DNA of 64,000 bases from Croceicoccus sediminis (GTDB lineage Bacteria; Pseudomonadota; Alphaproteobacteria; Sphingomonadales; Sphingomonadaceae), in assembly GCF_007570835.1 (NCBI RefSeq), contig NZ_SUNC01000003.1, positions 1-64,000 of the forward strand, given 5' to 3'. Numbering within the stretch: position 1 is the stretch's first letter; each line of letters starts with the position of its first letter. Below, one piece after another: positions 16,650-25,673 of the stretch. Under the pieces are notes generated by a model. It ran no database searches and was not told the DNA's origin. It saw nothing but the letters and a program-made list of their open reading frames with translations. Both the position numbers and the translations under genes were made by a program.

Positions 16650-17975
16650 TTATTTGTCGAAATACGGCGTGAAGTCGTCCCAGCGGGACGTGTAGTCATC
16701 GCCCATCAGTTCCGCGGCGTTTTCAGCAAACGGCGTGACCTGCAGCGGGAAGCGGGTTTCGAACAGGAGGAACAATTGCTCGTCGAGACGCATCGGATCG
16801 TCCGGCATCTCGCGGGCAACTGCCACCGTTTCGGTCTCGGGACCGTGCGGCGTGAAATTGTTGGTCATCGTGATGCTGCCATCATCGAGGCCGGCATAAC
16901 CCTGCATCGCGAAGATGAACTCGCACACGTTGTTGAGATGGAAACCCGGCGGGCGGAAGCTGTGATCGCCGATGTTCCAGCGCGGCGTGATCGCCATGAC
17001 GTCAAGGTTGGGCCCGATAATCGGATCCGACGGTGATGTCAGGAAACAGAAGATCGACGGGTCGGGATGGTCGACGTTCACCGCGCCCATGCCGACGAAG
17101 CGGTGGAGGTTGTACTTGTAGGGATAAAGCGAACCGCGCCACGCCACGACGTCGAGCGGCGAATGCGGCAACTGCGCCGTCCAGAGCTTGCCCGCGAACT
17201 TGTAAACGTGCTCGGTCGGGGTCTCGCGCTTTTCATAGGCCGCGACCGGGATCTGGAAATCGGCCACGTTGGCAAGGCCGTTCGAACCGATCAGGCCCAG
17301 TTCGGGCAGGCGCAGAGGCAGGCCGTAATTCTCCGCAATCAGGCCCGAGGCGTTGGCGCTCAGCAGCTCGACACGGAATTTGACCCCGCGCGGAATGACG
17401 ACGACGTCGCCGAATTCGGTTTCGATGACACCGTATTCGGTATGGATGCGCAAGTCGCCGACACGCGGCACGATCAGCATTTCGCCATCCGCGTTGGATA
17501 ACACGCGGTCCTTCATCGATCGGGTCGCGGAGAATACGTGCATCGCCATGCCGGACTGGCTGTGCGGCGATCCGGTGCCCGCAATGGTCGCGATGCCATC
17601 CACGAAATCGCAATCCGCCTTCTGGCTGGCGAAGGGCCGCCAGCTGTAGTGATTGGGATTAGGCTGGCCGAAATCGGGCGTGGCGAACAACGGCTGCGAA
17701 TAGGGTGCGAACTTGCCGGTAATGACCGAAGGGCGGATGCGAAAAACATAGGACCGCCTGTTGAACGATCGCGGCGCGCTGAACGTGGTTCCCGTGTGCA
17801 GTTCGCTCACCAGGCCATGCGCGACCTTCTGCGGACTGTTCTGACCGACCGGCAAAGTACCGGGCAACGCCTGCGTCTCATGCTCGTTGCCAAGGCCGGT
17901 CATGTATTGGAGGCCGCTTGCGCCGGACGCACCCCCAGCCTGCTCTGCACCGGGATTTTTCGCTACCGTTGCCAT
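16650..17975 (-). CDS. hmgA: Homogentisate 1,2-dioxygenase
   Basis: A 441-residue member of the homogentisate dioxygenase family, at normal length. The family segments are all present: GNEHETQALPGTLPVGQNSPQ at the N terminus (residues ~29-48), WRGSLYPYKYNL, HSFRPPGFHLNNVCEF (His and Glu iron ligands) and NNFTPHGPE (third His region). It cleaves homogentisate to maleylacetoacetate using Fe(II) and O2. No maleylacetoacetate isomerase or fumarylacetoacetase is nearby. It starts an operon with a hydrolase, a BVMO and an LEH-like gene, so the physiological substrate may be a related hydroquinone. A proposed GntR-type promoter lies about 110 bp upstream. Confidence 0.92.
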   Translation of the reverse strand: MATVAKNPGAEQAGGASGASGLQYMTGLGNEHETQALPGTLPVGQNSPQKVAHGLVSELHTGTTFSAPRSFNRRSYVFRIRPSVITGKFAPYSQPLFATPDFGQPNPNHYSWRPFASQKADCDFVDGIATIAGTGSPHSQSGMAMHVFSATRSMKDRVLSNADGEMLIVPRVGDLRIHTEYGVIETEFGDVVVIPRGVKFRVELLSANASGLIAENYGLPLRLPELGLIGSNGLANVADFQIPVAAYEKRETPTEHVYKFAGKLWTAQLPHSPLDVVAWRGSLYPYKYNLHRFVGMGAVNVDHPDPSIFCFLTSPSDPIIGPNLDVMAITPRWNIGDHSFRPPGFHLNNVCEFIFAMQGYAGLDDGSITMTNNFTPHGPETETVAVAREMPDDPMRLDEQLFLLFETRFPLQVTPFAENAAELMGDDYTSRWDDFTPYFDK

Positions 17976-18083
17976 GCCTTCACATCCTTTCTCAGATCGG
18001 TTTTTCGCCCGGAGTTGTCATCCGCGACGCTTCTCCGGCTTTGAAAACCGGGACCGGCGGCCATAGCCGCAACCAATGCCTGC

Positions 18084-18128
18084 GATTTACCATATGCTAC
18101 ATTGTTGGACAAACCAATTTATGGACAA
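18084..18128 (-). promoter_or_regulatory. Promoter/operator S2 upstream of hmgA
   Basis: On the minus strand TTGTCCAACAA (18102-18112) is followed 17 bp after its first hexamer by TAAATC. A second, weaker copy (TTTATGGACAA on the plus strand, 18118-18128) lies 16 bp upstream. The site is about 110 bp upstream of hmgA and 54 bp downstream of the leuD stop, so the hmgA operon has its own promoter. Regulator binding is inferred. Confidence 0.55.
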
Positions 18129-18181
18129 ATCACTCTGGCCTTCTACGCGTCCTCTTCACTCTCCTGGTCGAATATCCCGGT

Positions 18182-18781
18182 TCAGGCAGCGTCCCGCCGG
18201 CTTGAGAGCCAGGGCATCCGCTCATCGATCTCACGCTCATGCCGCGAGATCGCGTCTTCCATCTGCAGCGTGAGCCCGATCTCATCGAGGCCGTTGATCA
18301 GACAGTGCTTGCGAAAGGGGTCCATCCCGAATTCTGCAACATTCCCGCTTTCGGTCGTGACTGTCTGATCCGGCAGGTCGATCGCCAGTTGACCATCCCT
18401 TGCCGCGTCGAGGAGCATGTCGATCTGCGCCTGTGGCAGTTCGATCGTAAGGATCCCGTTCTTGAAGGCGTTGCCAGAAAAGATGTCGGAAAAGCTGACC
18501 GCGATTACCGCCTGCACGCCCATGTCCAGGATCGCCCATGCCGCATGCTCGCGGCTCGACCCACAGCCGAAGTTCTCGCCCGCGACAAGGATCGGCGCAC
18601 CTGCATATTCCGGATTGTCGAAGATGTTGTCGGGGTTACGGCGCATGGTGGCGAAAGCCCCCTCACCCATGCCCTTTCGCGTCACCTTTTTCAGGTATTC
18701 GGCAGAGATAATGGCATCAGTGTCGACATTGGCGAGGCCCAGTGGATAGGCACGCCCTTCGATACGGTTGATCGCTTTCAC
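18182..18781 (-). CDS. leuD: 3-isopropylmalate dehydratase small subunit
   Basis: A 199-residue LeuD with the swivel-domain motif [15 protein letters not shown] near residue 70 and the N-terminal [12 protein letters not shown]. With LeuC it isomerises 2-isopropylmalate to 3-isopropylmalate in leucine synthesis. The start is GTG at 18781, overlapping the leuC stop (GTGA), so translation is coupled. The sequence looks like a normal biosynthetic LeuD; its placement inside a catabolic cluster is the odd point. Confidence 0.9.
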   Translation of the reverse strand: MKAINRIEGRAYPLGLANVDTDAIISAEYLKKVTRKGMGEGAFATMRRNPDNIFDNPEYAGAPILVAGENFGCGSSREHAAWAILDMGVQAVIAVSFSDIFSGNAFKNGILTIELPQAQIDMLLDAARDGQLAIDLPDQTVTTESGNVAEFGMDPFRKHCLINGLDEIGLTLQMEDAISRHEREIDERMPWLSSRRDAA

Positions 18782-20211
18782 GAGGTCAACTCCCTTACAT
18801 CGGTCAGTTTACCGGTCACCGCAGCGGCAGCGGCCATGGCAGGGGACAGGAGATGGGTGCGTGAGCCGGGGCCCTGTCTTCCGACGAAATTGCGGTTCGA
18901 CGTCGATGCGCACCGCTCACCCGCCGGAATCTTGTCGGGGTTCATCGCGAGACACATCGAACAGCCCGGTTCGCGCCATTCGAAGCCGGATTCGCGGAAT
19001 ACCCCGTCGAGCCCTTCGTCTTCGGCCTGCCGCTTCACGAGGCCCGATCCCGGCACGACAATCGCCTGCCTGATCGACGGAGCCACCTTGCGACCCCGCA
19101 CCACTTCCGCAGCGGCGCGCAAGTCCTCGATCCGGCTGTTGGTGCAACTACCGATAAAAACGTTGTCGACTTCGATGTCCTGCATGCGCATGCCCGGCGT
19201 CAGCCCCAGATAGGCAAGCGCCTTGGCTGCTGCATCGCGCCGCGCAGGATCGGCGAAGCTGTCGGGATCCGGCACCACGCCCGTGATCGGCACGCTGTCG
19301 TCCGGGCTGATACCCCAGGTGACAAGCGGTGCTATCTCCGACGCATCGATCACGACGGTCTTGTCGTAAGCCGCACCGGGATCGGTATTCAGCGTGCGCC
19401 AATAGGACACGGCCTGATCCCACATCGCCCCTTTGGGCGCCCGCGGACGGCCCTTCAGGTAAGCGAAGGTCACATCGTCCGGCGCGACGAGGCCAGCCCT
19501 CGCGCCTGCCTCGATCGACATGTTGCAGACGGTCAGCCTGCCCTCGATGGACATCTCGCGGATGACCCGCCCGGTATATTCGATGACGTGGCCCTGTCCG
19601 CCGCTCGCCTTCAACTTGCCGACGATCGCGAGCGCGACATCCTTGGGCGTGACGCCCGGGCCCAGCACGCCCTCGACCCGCACTTCCAATGTGCGCGAAG
19701 GCTTGAGCAGCAGTGTCTGCGTTGCAAAGACATGTTCGACTTCGGACGTACCGATACCAAAGGCCAGCGCCCCCAGTGCCCCGTGGCTGGCGGTGTGGCT
19801 GTCGCCGCAGACGAGCGTCGTGCTCGGCAGCGTGAAGCCCTGCTCAGGCCCGACGACATGCACGATTCCCTGTTCCGGCGCGACGGCATCGATGAAATCT
19901 ACCTGAAATTCGGCGGTGTTCCTCGTCAGCGCATCGAGCTGTTCGGCCGAGGCAGGATCGTCGATCGGCAAGCGCTGCCCCTGCGCGTCCAGTCTGGCCG
20001 TCGTCGGCAGGTTATGGTCGGGCACCGCAAGAATAAGATCGGGTCTGCGAAGCTGCCGCCCAGCCGCGCGAAGACCGTCGAAGGCCTGCGCACTCGTCAC
20101 CTCGTGGATCAGGTGCCGGTCGATATAGATGAGCGCCGTATCGTCGCGCATCGCGACGACGTGGGCGTCCCATATCTTCTGGTATAAGGTGCGCGGCAAA
20201 GCAGCAGTCAT
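18778..20211 (-). CDS. leuC: 3-isopropylmalate dehydratase large subunit
   Basis: A 477-residue aconitase-family protein with full [4Fe-4S] cysteine motifs ([12 protein letters not shown] and [10 protein letters not shown]) and the canonical [20 protein letters not shown] and [20 protein letters not shown] segments. These match biosynthetic LeuC rather than maleate or methylmalate hydratase relatives. It starts 55 bp after the flavin monooxygenase on the same strand, with no obvious terminator between. Transcription may therefore come partly from the monooxygenase promoter. Ribosome site and ATG at 20211. Confidence 0.92.
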   Translation of the reverse strand: MTAALPRTLYQKIWDAHVVAMRDDTALIYIDRHLIHEVTSAQAFDGLRAAGRQLRRPDLILAVPDHNLPTTARLDAQGQRLPIDDPASAEQLDALTRNTAEFQVDFIDAVAPEQGIVHVVGPEQGFTLPSTTLVCGDSHTASHGALGALAFGIGTSEVEHVFATQTLLLKPSRTLEVRVEGVLGPGVTPKDVALAIVGKLKASGGQGHVIEYTGRVIREMSIEGRLTVCNMSIEAGARAGLVAPDDVTFAYLKGRPRAPKGAMWDQAVSYWRTLNTDPGAAYDKTVVIDASEIAPLVTWGISPDDSVPITGVVPDPDSFADPARRDAAAKALAYLGLTPGMRMQDIEVDNVFIGSCTNSRIEDLRAAAEVVRGRKVAPSIRQAIVVPGSGLVKRQAEDEGLDGVFRESGFEWREPGCSMCLAMNPDKIPAGERCASTSNRNFVGRQGPGSRTHLLSPAMAAAAAVTGKLTDVRELTS

Positions 20212-20266
20212 CGGTTACGCCCCGTCCTGAATAGTGTCGCGTGCGACTTGCGGATTTACGCGCCGG

Positions 20267-21424
20267 TCACACCACGCACTGCGGCGGCATGCCCAGTGCG
20301 ACGCGGCCCAGAGCCTGCGATCCGGTTTCCAGATCGAGGTAGCCGTGCACGCGCAACATGTTGATATCGCGGAAAACCCGCTGCAACGGGTGGTCGTTGC
20401 GGAAGACCGATGCGCTCGACCCCTTCATGACTTCGTTGACGCCGTTGGCGCAGAAATCGGTTATCGCCGCGACACGGGCCCGGATCGCTGCTCGCGCCTC
20501 CACGGTCTTCAGCTCTTCCTTGTCCATGTTCATGACGAGGTCGATGTAATTGCGCAGCATGTCGTCGGCGAGCGCGCTGTCCGTCAGCGCCTTGCCCAGA
20601 CGGATTTGCACCGATTGCTTCTCCGACGCCTTTTCAAATGTGTGGAGCTGGATGCGATCCTTGGCCGCCTTGTGAAACTCCCTGACCGCGCCCTGAAAAC
20701 CGCCGACGATCACCGGCAGCACTTCGCACTGGATCAAGGGCACCATGGGCATCGAATACATGGGATTGGTGTGAACCCTGGCGCCGGGCGATTTTCCTTC
20801 AAGGATCTGCGCGGCCGGTACGCACTGGTGATCGGGAACGAAAACACCGTCGATCGCAATGTCGCAGCTTGACGTGGCGCGCATGCCCGCAACGTCCCAG
20901 TTGCCCAGAACCTGCACGTCCGATGCAGGCGTCATGAACAGCATGAGCTCGGGTTTTTCCGCACCCTCGACCATACCCCCATTCATGTACCACTCGGCAC
21001 GGGCGGAACCCGAATTCCAGGAACTCTTGCCCTTGGCGATATAACCGCCCTCGACCGGGGTAAGCTTGTAGCCGGGTGCCGAAGTACCAGGCGTGAGCGA
21101 GAAACCGCGCGGCCCGAACACCTCGTCCTGGGACTCCTTGGGCCACAGGGCATGAAGGAAATTGTGCCCGATATAGAAGGCAAGGATCCATGCTGCCGAC
21201 GTGCTGTAGGGTGAAATCTCCTTCACCACTTCGGCCATGACATCCGGCTCCATTTCGTAGCCGCCGTACACCTTCGGCACGAAGATCTTCATGAAGCCGG
21301 CGTCGCAGAATGCGTCGACGATGGAATCGGAGACCTTGCCTTCGATCTCGTCTTCGCCCGCCTTTTCCGCAACCATCGGAGCGATTTCGCGGGCGCGACC
21401 TACCAGTTCCTGCTTGGTGACCAT
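20267..21424 (-). CDS. Flavin-dependent monooxygenase of acyl-CoA dehydrogenase fold (HsaA/HpaH-like, class D)
   Basis: A 385-residue protein with acyl-CoA dehydrogenase architecture: an N-terminal helical domain (VPKVYGGYEMEP), a middle beta domain (KSSWNSGSARAEWYMNGG, then NWDVAGMRATSSCDIAIDGVFVP), and a C-terminal helical bundle. It lacks the acyl-CoA catalytic Glu motif and resembles two-component phenol hydroxylases (HsaA, DszC, HpaB-group C2) that use reduced flavin from a separate reductase. No reductase is adjacent. Start ATG 21424 follows GGAAAAGG; the frame's upstream extension is not conserved. A regulon promoter (S3) lies 150 bp upstream. A paralogue with its reductase is at 46238. 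Confidence 0.78.
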   Translation of the reverse strand: MVTKQELVGRAREIAPMVAEKAGEDEIEGKVSDSIVDAFCDAGFMKIFVPKVYGGYEMEPDVMAEVVKEISPYSTSAAWILAFYIGHNFLHALWPKESQDEVFGPRGFSLTPGTSAPGYKLTPVEGGYIAKGKSSWNSGSARAEWYMNGGMVEGAEKPELMLFMTPASDVQVLGNWDVAGMRATSSCDIAIDGVFVPDHQCVPAAQILEGKSPGARVHTNPMYSMPMVPLIQCEVLPVIVGGFQGAVREFHKAAKDRIQLHTFEKASEKQSVQIRLGKALTDSALADDMLRNYIDLVMNMDKEELKTVEARAAIRARVAAITDFCANGVNEVMKGSSASVFRNDHPLQRVFRDINMLRVHGYLDLETGSQALGRVALGMPPQCVV

Positions 21425-21576
21425 GTTCACTTGCCTTTTCCTTCGTCCCCCGAATGCGCCACGCCGACCATCAGGCCCGCTTCGCATTTCCGTTTTCTGT
21501 CCCGATCGCCGCATGCCGCCGCAAAGCCGTTGGCCCCGCCCACGCATGTCTTCGACGCGATTCGCTTTGTTGTTTC

Positions 21577-21605
21577 TTGGTACCTAATGTTGGTTTGTTG
21601 AACAA
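21577..21605 (-). promoter_or_regulatory. Promoter/operator S3 upstream of the flavin monooxygenase-leuCD unit
   Basis: On the minus strand TTGTTCAACAA (21595-21605) is followed after 17 bp by TACCAA. It belongs to the same family as S1, S2, S4, S5 and S6; the core TTGTTGAACAA is a nearly perfect palindrome. The rest of the 21425-21664 gap has no recognisable gene. Confidence 0.55.
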
Positions 21606-21664
21606 GTGGATAAAGCAACAAATAGTTCTGCCTTCGCGGTGTGAGTTTCCGGCTGCCATGCCGG

Positions 21665-22657
21665 TCATCGCAAAATCAGAACGACTTTCCCTGACCCCTC
21701 CCCACTCTCCAGATATCGATGGGCCTGCACCACGTCCTCGAAAGCGAAAGTCCGATCGATCAGAGGCTCCAGCCAACCGGCCTGAAGGCCATCGAGAATA
21801 AAGGAGACCGCCCGCGATTTGAGCAGAGGATCCGTGAAAAGCCGGCGTATGCTGCAGAAATGGAGGGTCAGTTCCCTGGCCACGGCTGCGGCGATGGGAA
21901 CGGGCAGCGTAGCGTCGGCAAGTGCGCCATAGCTGACCATGATGCCTCCAGGTCGGATAAGACCGATCAGCGACGCCGCCAATCGCCCGCCGACTGCATC
22001 GAGGACAATCCTTGGCCCCGGCAAGGCGCACCGGTCCTGAAGTTTCTTTTCCCAGCCGTCCTCATCGGTGACGAAAACGTGCGCAGCAGCCCGCCGCCGA
22101 AGCGTCTCGACCATCTCGCGTCGTCTGGTTAGCGCAATCGGCGCGGCCCCTGCGGCATTGGCGATCTGGATCGCCGCGTTTCCGACAGAAGAGCTCGCGG
22201 CCGTGATCACGACATCGTCGCCGGGCCGGATGCCCGCAGGATCGATCAGGGCATAGGCGGTAAGATATTGCATCCAGGTCGCCGCCGCTTCCGCGAAAGA
22301 CTGCCCGTCGGGTATCTTGACCAGCATGTCCGCCGGATAATTCAACAATTCGGCATAAGTGCCGTAGATTTGCATATTGAGGCCGGGAAGCACCGCGACC
22401 CTGTCGCCGGGCGAGAAGCCCGCAACGCCATCCCCCACGGCGTCGACCACGCCGCTTGCCTCATAACCGATGGCCGATGGCAAACCGGACGGGGCATTGA
22501 TTCCGCTGCGAAGACCGATATCGGCCCGGTTGAGACCGACAGCCCTCACCGCGATACGGACATGGCCGGACGGCGGATGCGGGACGTGCGCTTCCCGCAG
22601 CACCAGAACCGAAGGATCGCCATGTCTTTCGACCTTGATGACTTGCGCCGTCGGCAT
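21665..22657 (-). CDS. Zinc-independent MDR alcohol dehydrogenase / quinone oxidoreductase
   Basis: A 330-residue medium-chain dehydrogenase. Segments are VGLNRADIGLRSG, GYEASGVVDAVGDGV, the cofactor-binding ITAASSSVGNAAIQIANAAGA, and a C-terminal RTFAFEDVVQAHRYLESGEGSGKVVL. It lacks the zinc-binding Cys/His set of true alcohol dehydrogenases. The substitution pattern fits NADPH-dependent quinone or enone reductases. It is monocistronic on the minus strand between a TonB receptor and the flavin monooxygenase, and no regulon site is seen upstream. It may reduce an alpha,beta-unsaturated ketone in the cluster's pathway. Confidence 0.82.
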   Translation of the reverse strand: MPTAQVIKVERHGDPSVLVLREAHVPHPPSGHVRIAVRAVGLNRADIGLRSGINAPSGLPSAIGYEASGVVDAVGDGVAGFSPGDRVAVLPGLNMQIYGTYAELLNYPADMLVKIPDGQSFAEAAATWMQYLTAYALIDPAGIRPGDDVVITAASSSVGNAAIQIANAAGAAPIALTRRREMVETLRRRAAAHVFVTDEDGWEKKLQDRCALPGPRIVLDAVGGRLAASLIGLIRPGGIMVSYGALADATLPVPIAAAVARELTLHFCSIRRLFTDPLLKSRAVSFILDGLQAGWLEPLIDRTFAFEDVVQAHRYLESGEGSGKVVLILR

Positions 22658-22749
22658 AGGGCTTCATTCCTTTGGCCGGGTGCCGCGTTCATGCAGACAA
22701 CGGCCCTTACCGCGCGCCGCGCCTGTCACGGCAAGGTTCGCATGGGCTC

Positions 22750-22796
22750 CAAACCCTTTTGAACCAAAGCCATGACAGGGCGTGACGAAGGGTTTG
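22750..22796. repeat. Inverted repeat downstream of a TonB receptor
   Basis: CAAACCCTT (22750-22758) and AAGGGTTTG (22788-22796) form a perfect 9-bp inverted repeat with a 29-base loop, 16 bp past the stop of the receptor gene. It lacks a T-run, so it may be an mRNA 3'-end structure rather than an intrinsic terminator. Confidence 0.35.
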
Positions 22797-22811
22797 CTCT
22801 GTTCGGTCCCG

Positions 22812-25205
22812 TCAGAACGAAAGCCGTGCCGTCACGCCGTAAGTGCGCGGTTCTGCATAGCGAACGATCTTCGAACCGGCCTTGGCAGGGTCGAACCGGG
22901 GGTCGAACGGATTGAAGGCTTCCCCGAAGGAATAGCTGAAGAACCGCAGGTCGTTTCCGTAGATCACGACATTCTTGTTCGTCAGGTTCTTGCCCCACAA
23001 GGTGAACTGCCAATCTCCGTTCGGCGTTTCATAAGCGATGCTGCCGTTCAACAGGCCCGGAGTCCTGGAGAAGAATGCCGGATCCTCATTCAGCTCCAGC
23101 GAGTATTCGGACTTGTACTGCCAGTCGGCCGAGAAGGTAACGACACCCCCATTTGCCAGGCCGGCTTCATAAAGACCCGTCAGGTTCAAGGAGTGCTTAG
23201 GGGTCTGCGCAGTGTTGATACCATTGGGAATTCCGGTTGCCTCCGGAATGTTGGTCACGCGCCCCTTCTGATAGGCATAGTTGGCACCAAGGCTCAGCCC
23301 CGGCACCGGGCTGACCGTCAGCTCGGTCTCGACACCGCGAACCCTGGCCTTGCCGGCATTACTGACCGACGAGTTGCCGCTTTCGTCGGTGAACTGGAAC
23401 TGCAGGTTGCTGTACTGCGCATTAAAGGCTGTGACGTTGAGCTGGACCCGATTGTCGAGGAAACGGCTTTTGAAACCCGCTTCGTAGTTCCAGACGAATT
23501 CCGGTTCGAGTGCAGGGACTGCCGGATCGGCTTCGATCTGGAATGCGCCGCTACGATATCCGCGTGCGACCGTGGCATAGAACATCAGATCGTCTGTCGG
23601 CTTCCAGTCGATCGTGAAGCGGGGTGTAAACGCGGTCCAGCGCTTCGACTTCTTGTCTACTCCAAAGCCGCCTGCGGTACCCCTGAAGCCAGGGTTTTCG
23701 AACGCATTGAGCGCGAAGTTCAGATCGCCGGAAACGTAGCCTTCGACGGATTTCTTGTCGATCGTGTAACGTCCGCCGGCGGTCAGCGTGATCTCGGGCG
23801 TCAGCTCGTACGTCGCCTGAAGGAAGGCGGCGTAGCTGTAGACGTTCGAGTGTTGAAACCAGTTGGCGGTTCCCGGTTCGAACAGCTCCGGCCGGTTGGC
23901 AAGACAGCTTGGTACCACCGCGTCATAGTTCGCGAAGTCGCCGGGATCGCCCTGGTCCGGCTGACAGAAGAAGAAGGCCTGGTAGACACCCGCCAGAGTG
24001 CCGGGATCGTGCTGCCAGTACCACGAGATGTCGCGCTCTTCGTTCTGATAGAGGAAGAAGACGCCTCCGACGAAATCGAGCGGCCCATCGAAATCGGATG
24101 CAAATCGCACTTCCTGCGTGAACTGATCGAGTTTGCGAGGCTCGGCATAGCCGAAGATCAGCGGGCCCTGACCGAGCTGATCACCGGGCTGTTCGGTCGA
24201 ACGCGCCTTGCGAAAGGCACTGATCGAAACGAGCTGGCCCATGTCGAAGTTGTGCTCGAACTTTCCGCTCACACCCCACGACTTGCTGCGATAGCCGCCG
24301 TTCGAGAACTGGTCCGTCACGCGGGGATCCGGATCGGAAACATAGCCGTTCGCATCGGGCGAGCCGCCGATGAACTTGCGGGCTTCCCCGGTCTCGTCGA
24401 CGCTGCGATAGTCGCCCGCCAGCAGGAAACTGGTGTCTTCCGACATCAGCATTTTCAGTTTCCCTCGGATCGAGGTCCGCCCAAGCGTATCGATGTCGCG
24501 ATCGAGATAGCGGTTATAAGACGTGCCGCTGCGGTCGCTGGTCGTAAAGGCGATCGATCCGAGCAGCGTTTCGCTGTCATTCAATGCCCGACTGACATAG
24601 CCCCGAGCCTGGACGAGATCGTAATTGCCAAGAGCGACTTCGACCGCACCTTCCAGATCCGCGGTCGGATCCTTGGTAACGATCGAGATGCTGCCACCGG
24701 TCGAATTGCGCCCGTTCAGCGTCCCTTGCGGACCGCGCAGGACTTCGACCCGTTCGATATCGAAAAGGTCGAGATCGAAGTCCCCGGAAGAACCGTAATA
24801 GATTTCGTCGACGAACAACGCGACGGCCTGGTCCGATCCGGGCGCACTCAACGCGCTGGAGCCGCCGCGAAGTGCCGGGTTCAAGCGAGAACGACCGACC
24901 GAGCTGATGCTGAAACCCGGGATGCGGGGAACGAGATCGGACACGCTCTGGATCCTGGCACGCTCGACCACGGCATCATCGAATGCAGTGATCGCCAGGG
25001 GCGTCTCCTGCAAACGGGTTGAACGGCGGTCTGCGGTAACGATGATATCATTGATACCCACGGTATCGACCGACCGCGCCTTTGCGTCCTTGTCCTCGCC
25101 CGCACGATCTTCCGATGGCGCTTCCTGCGCTGCGGCGACAGGCACGCCCAAGATCATCGGGAAGATCAGTGCCATTGTCGCGGCACCGCAAGACAGGTTC
25201 TTCAT
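22812..25205 (-). CDS. TonB-dependent receptor 1
   Basis: A 797-residue outer-membrane receptor. A signal peptide ends near VAAAQ (residue ~28). The plug domain (IIVTADRRSTRLQETPLAITAF, then ERVEVLRGPQGTLNGRNSTGGSISIVTKDP) is followed by a 22-strand barrel ending in TARLSF with terminal Phe. The family imports substrates such as siderophores, vitamins or, in sphingomonads, aromatic and sugar compounds. The ATG at 25205 follows GGAGGGG; the codon at 25208 is TTG. No TonB-box specificity or regulon site identifies its ligand. Confidence 0.9.
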   Translation of the reverse strand: MKNLSCGAATMALIFPMILGVPVAAAQEAPSEDRAGEDKDAKARSVDTVGINDIIVTADRRSTRLQETPLAITAFDDAVVERARIQSVSDLVPRIPGFSISSVGRSRLNPALRGGSSALSAPGSDQAVALFVDEIYYGSSGDFDLDLFDIERVEVLRGPQGTLNGRNSTGGSISIVTKDPTADLEGAVEVALGNYDLVQARGYVSRALNDSETLLGSIAFTTSDRSGTSYNRYLDRDIDTLGRTSIRGKLKMLMSEDTSFLLAGDYRSVDETGEARKFIGGSPDANGYVSDPDPRVTDQFSNGGYRSKSWGVSGKFEHNFDMGQLVSISAFRKARSTEQPGDQLGQGPLIFGYAEPRKLDQFTQEVRFASDFDGPLDFVGGVFFLYQNEERDISWYWQHDPGTLAGVYQAFFFCQPDQGDPGDFANYDAVVPSCLANRPELFEPGTANWFQHSNVYSYAAFLQATYELTPEITLTAGGRYTIDKKSVEGYVSGDLNFALNAFENPGFRGTAGGFGVDKKSKRWTAFTPRFTIDWKPTDDLMFYATVARGYRSGAFQIEADPAVPALEPEFVWNYEAGFKSRFLDNRVQLNVTAFNAQYSNLQFQFTDESGNSSVSNAGKARVRGVETELTVSPVPGLSLGANYAYQKGRVTNIPEATGIPNGINTAQTPKHSLNLTGLYEAGLANGGVVTFSADWQYKSEYSLELNEDPAFFSRTPGLLNGSIAYETPNGDWQFTLWGKNLTNKNVVIYGNDLRFFSYSFGEAFNPFDPRFDPAKAGSKIVRYAEPRTYGVTARLSF

Positions 25206-25208
25206 CAA

Positions 25209-25460
25209 TTCCCCTCCAGTTTATTATTATTTTTTTGCAGAACCGTTATTCAATTCTGCATTTTTTATAGACACTTATGCATTTTTTATTTCGACTTGCT
25301 GCGAGATATTCGTTGCATTGCGCAAATCAGAAGGTGAGATCTCAACGGCGCTTCATGGGTCTGCAATTTGGATCAGGGCCCATATCGCATCCGCTCGATC
25401 TTCCTCCGTCGCATATGCTTGATGGAAAGTTAGGCGTATTTACGTGTCGGTCCTAACTGC
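25209..25460. promoter_or_regulatory. AT-rich promoter region of TonB receptor 1 with direct and inverted repeats
   Basis: The 468-bp gap between the receptor start (25205) and leuB (25674) has no gene. Near the receptor it is unusually AT-rich for this genome. TGCAGAA (25236-25242) and TTCTGCA (25254-25260) form an inverted repeat. TGCATTTTTTAT occurs twice (25257-25268 and 25278-25289), exactly 21 bp apart, two helical turns. These could be operators or tandem promoter parts. On the plus strand the hairpin followed by six T also resembles a terminator for antisense transcripts. Confidence 0.35.
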
Positions 25461-25558
25461 ATCCTGCCAAATGATTTCGAGAAATTGCCATCGGCACGAT
25501 TATCGATCCGTTTTGTCGGCCCGGCCTTCAGCAAGGGTCAGACCGTCCGCGGGAAAGG

Positions 25559-25584
25559 GGGCGCAACCTGTTCGGATTGCGCCC
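25559..25584 (-). terminator. Hairpin downstream of leuB
   Basis: GGGCGCAA (25559-25566) pairs with TTGCGCCC (25577-25584) around a 10-base loop, 90 bp past the leuB stop. The T content after the stem is weak on the minus strand (CCCTTTCCC) and somewhat better on the plus strand (TGGTTTTCC), so terminator strength is uncertain. Confidence 0.4.
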
Positions 25585-25673
25585 TGGTTTTCCGTATACA
25601 GAGTGGCGCCAGTCAAAAATGCTGCGCAAAAAAGGCAGGCTGACTGTTAGAAAACACGATGCCCGCGCTCCGG

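Noticed and set aside
18182-20211. leuCD read as a catabolic maleate or citraconate hydratase linked to ring cleavage
   Set aside because: Sequence segments match biosynthetic LeuC/LeuD closely and leuB has the isopropylmalate-specific [10 protein letters not shown] loop, so the standard call is kept; the context is reported as a finding instead.
22782-25022. 746-codon plus-strand frame opposite TonB receptor 1
   Set aside because: Shadow of the receptor; composition and lack of motifs argue against coding.
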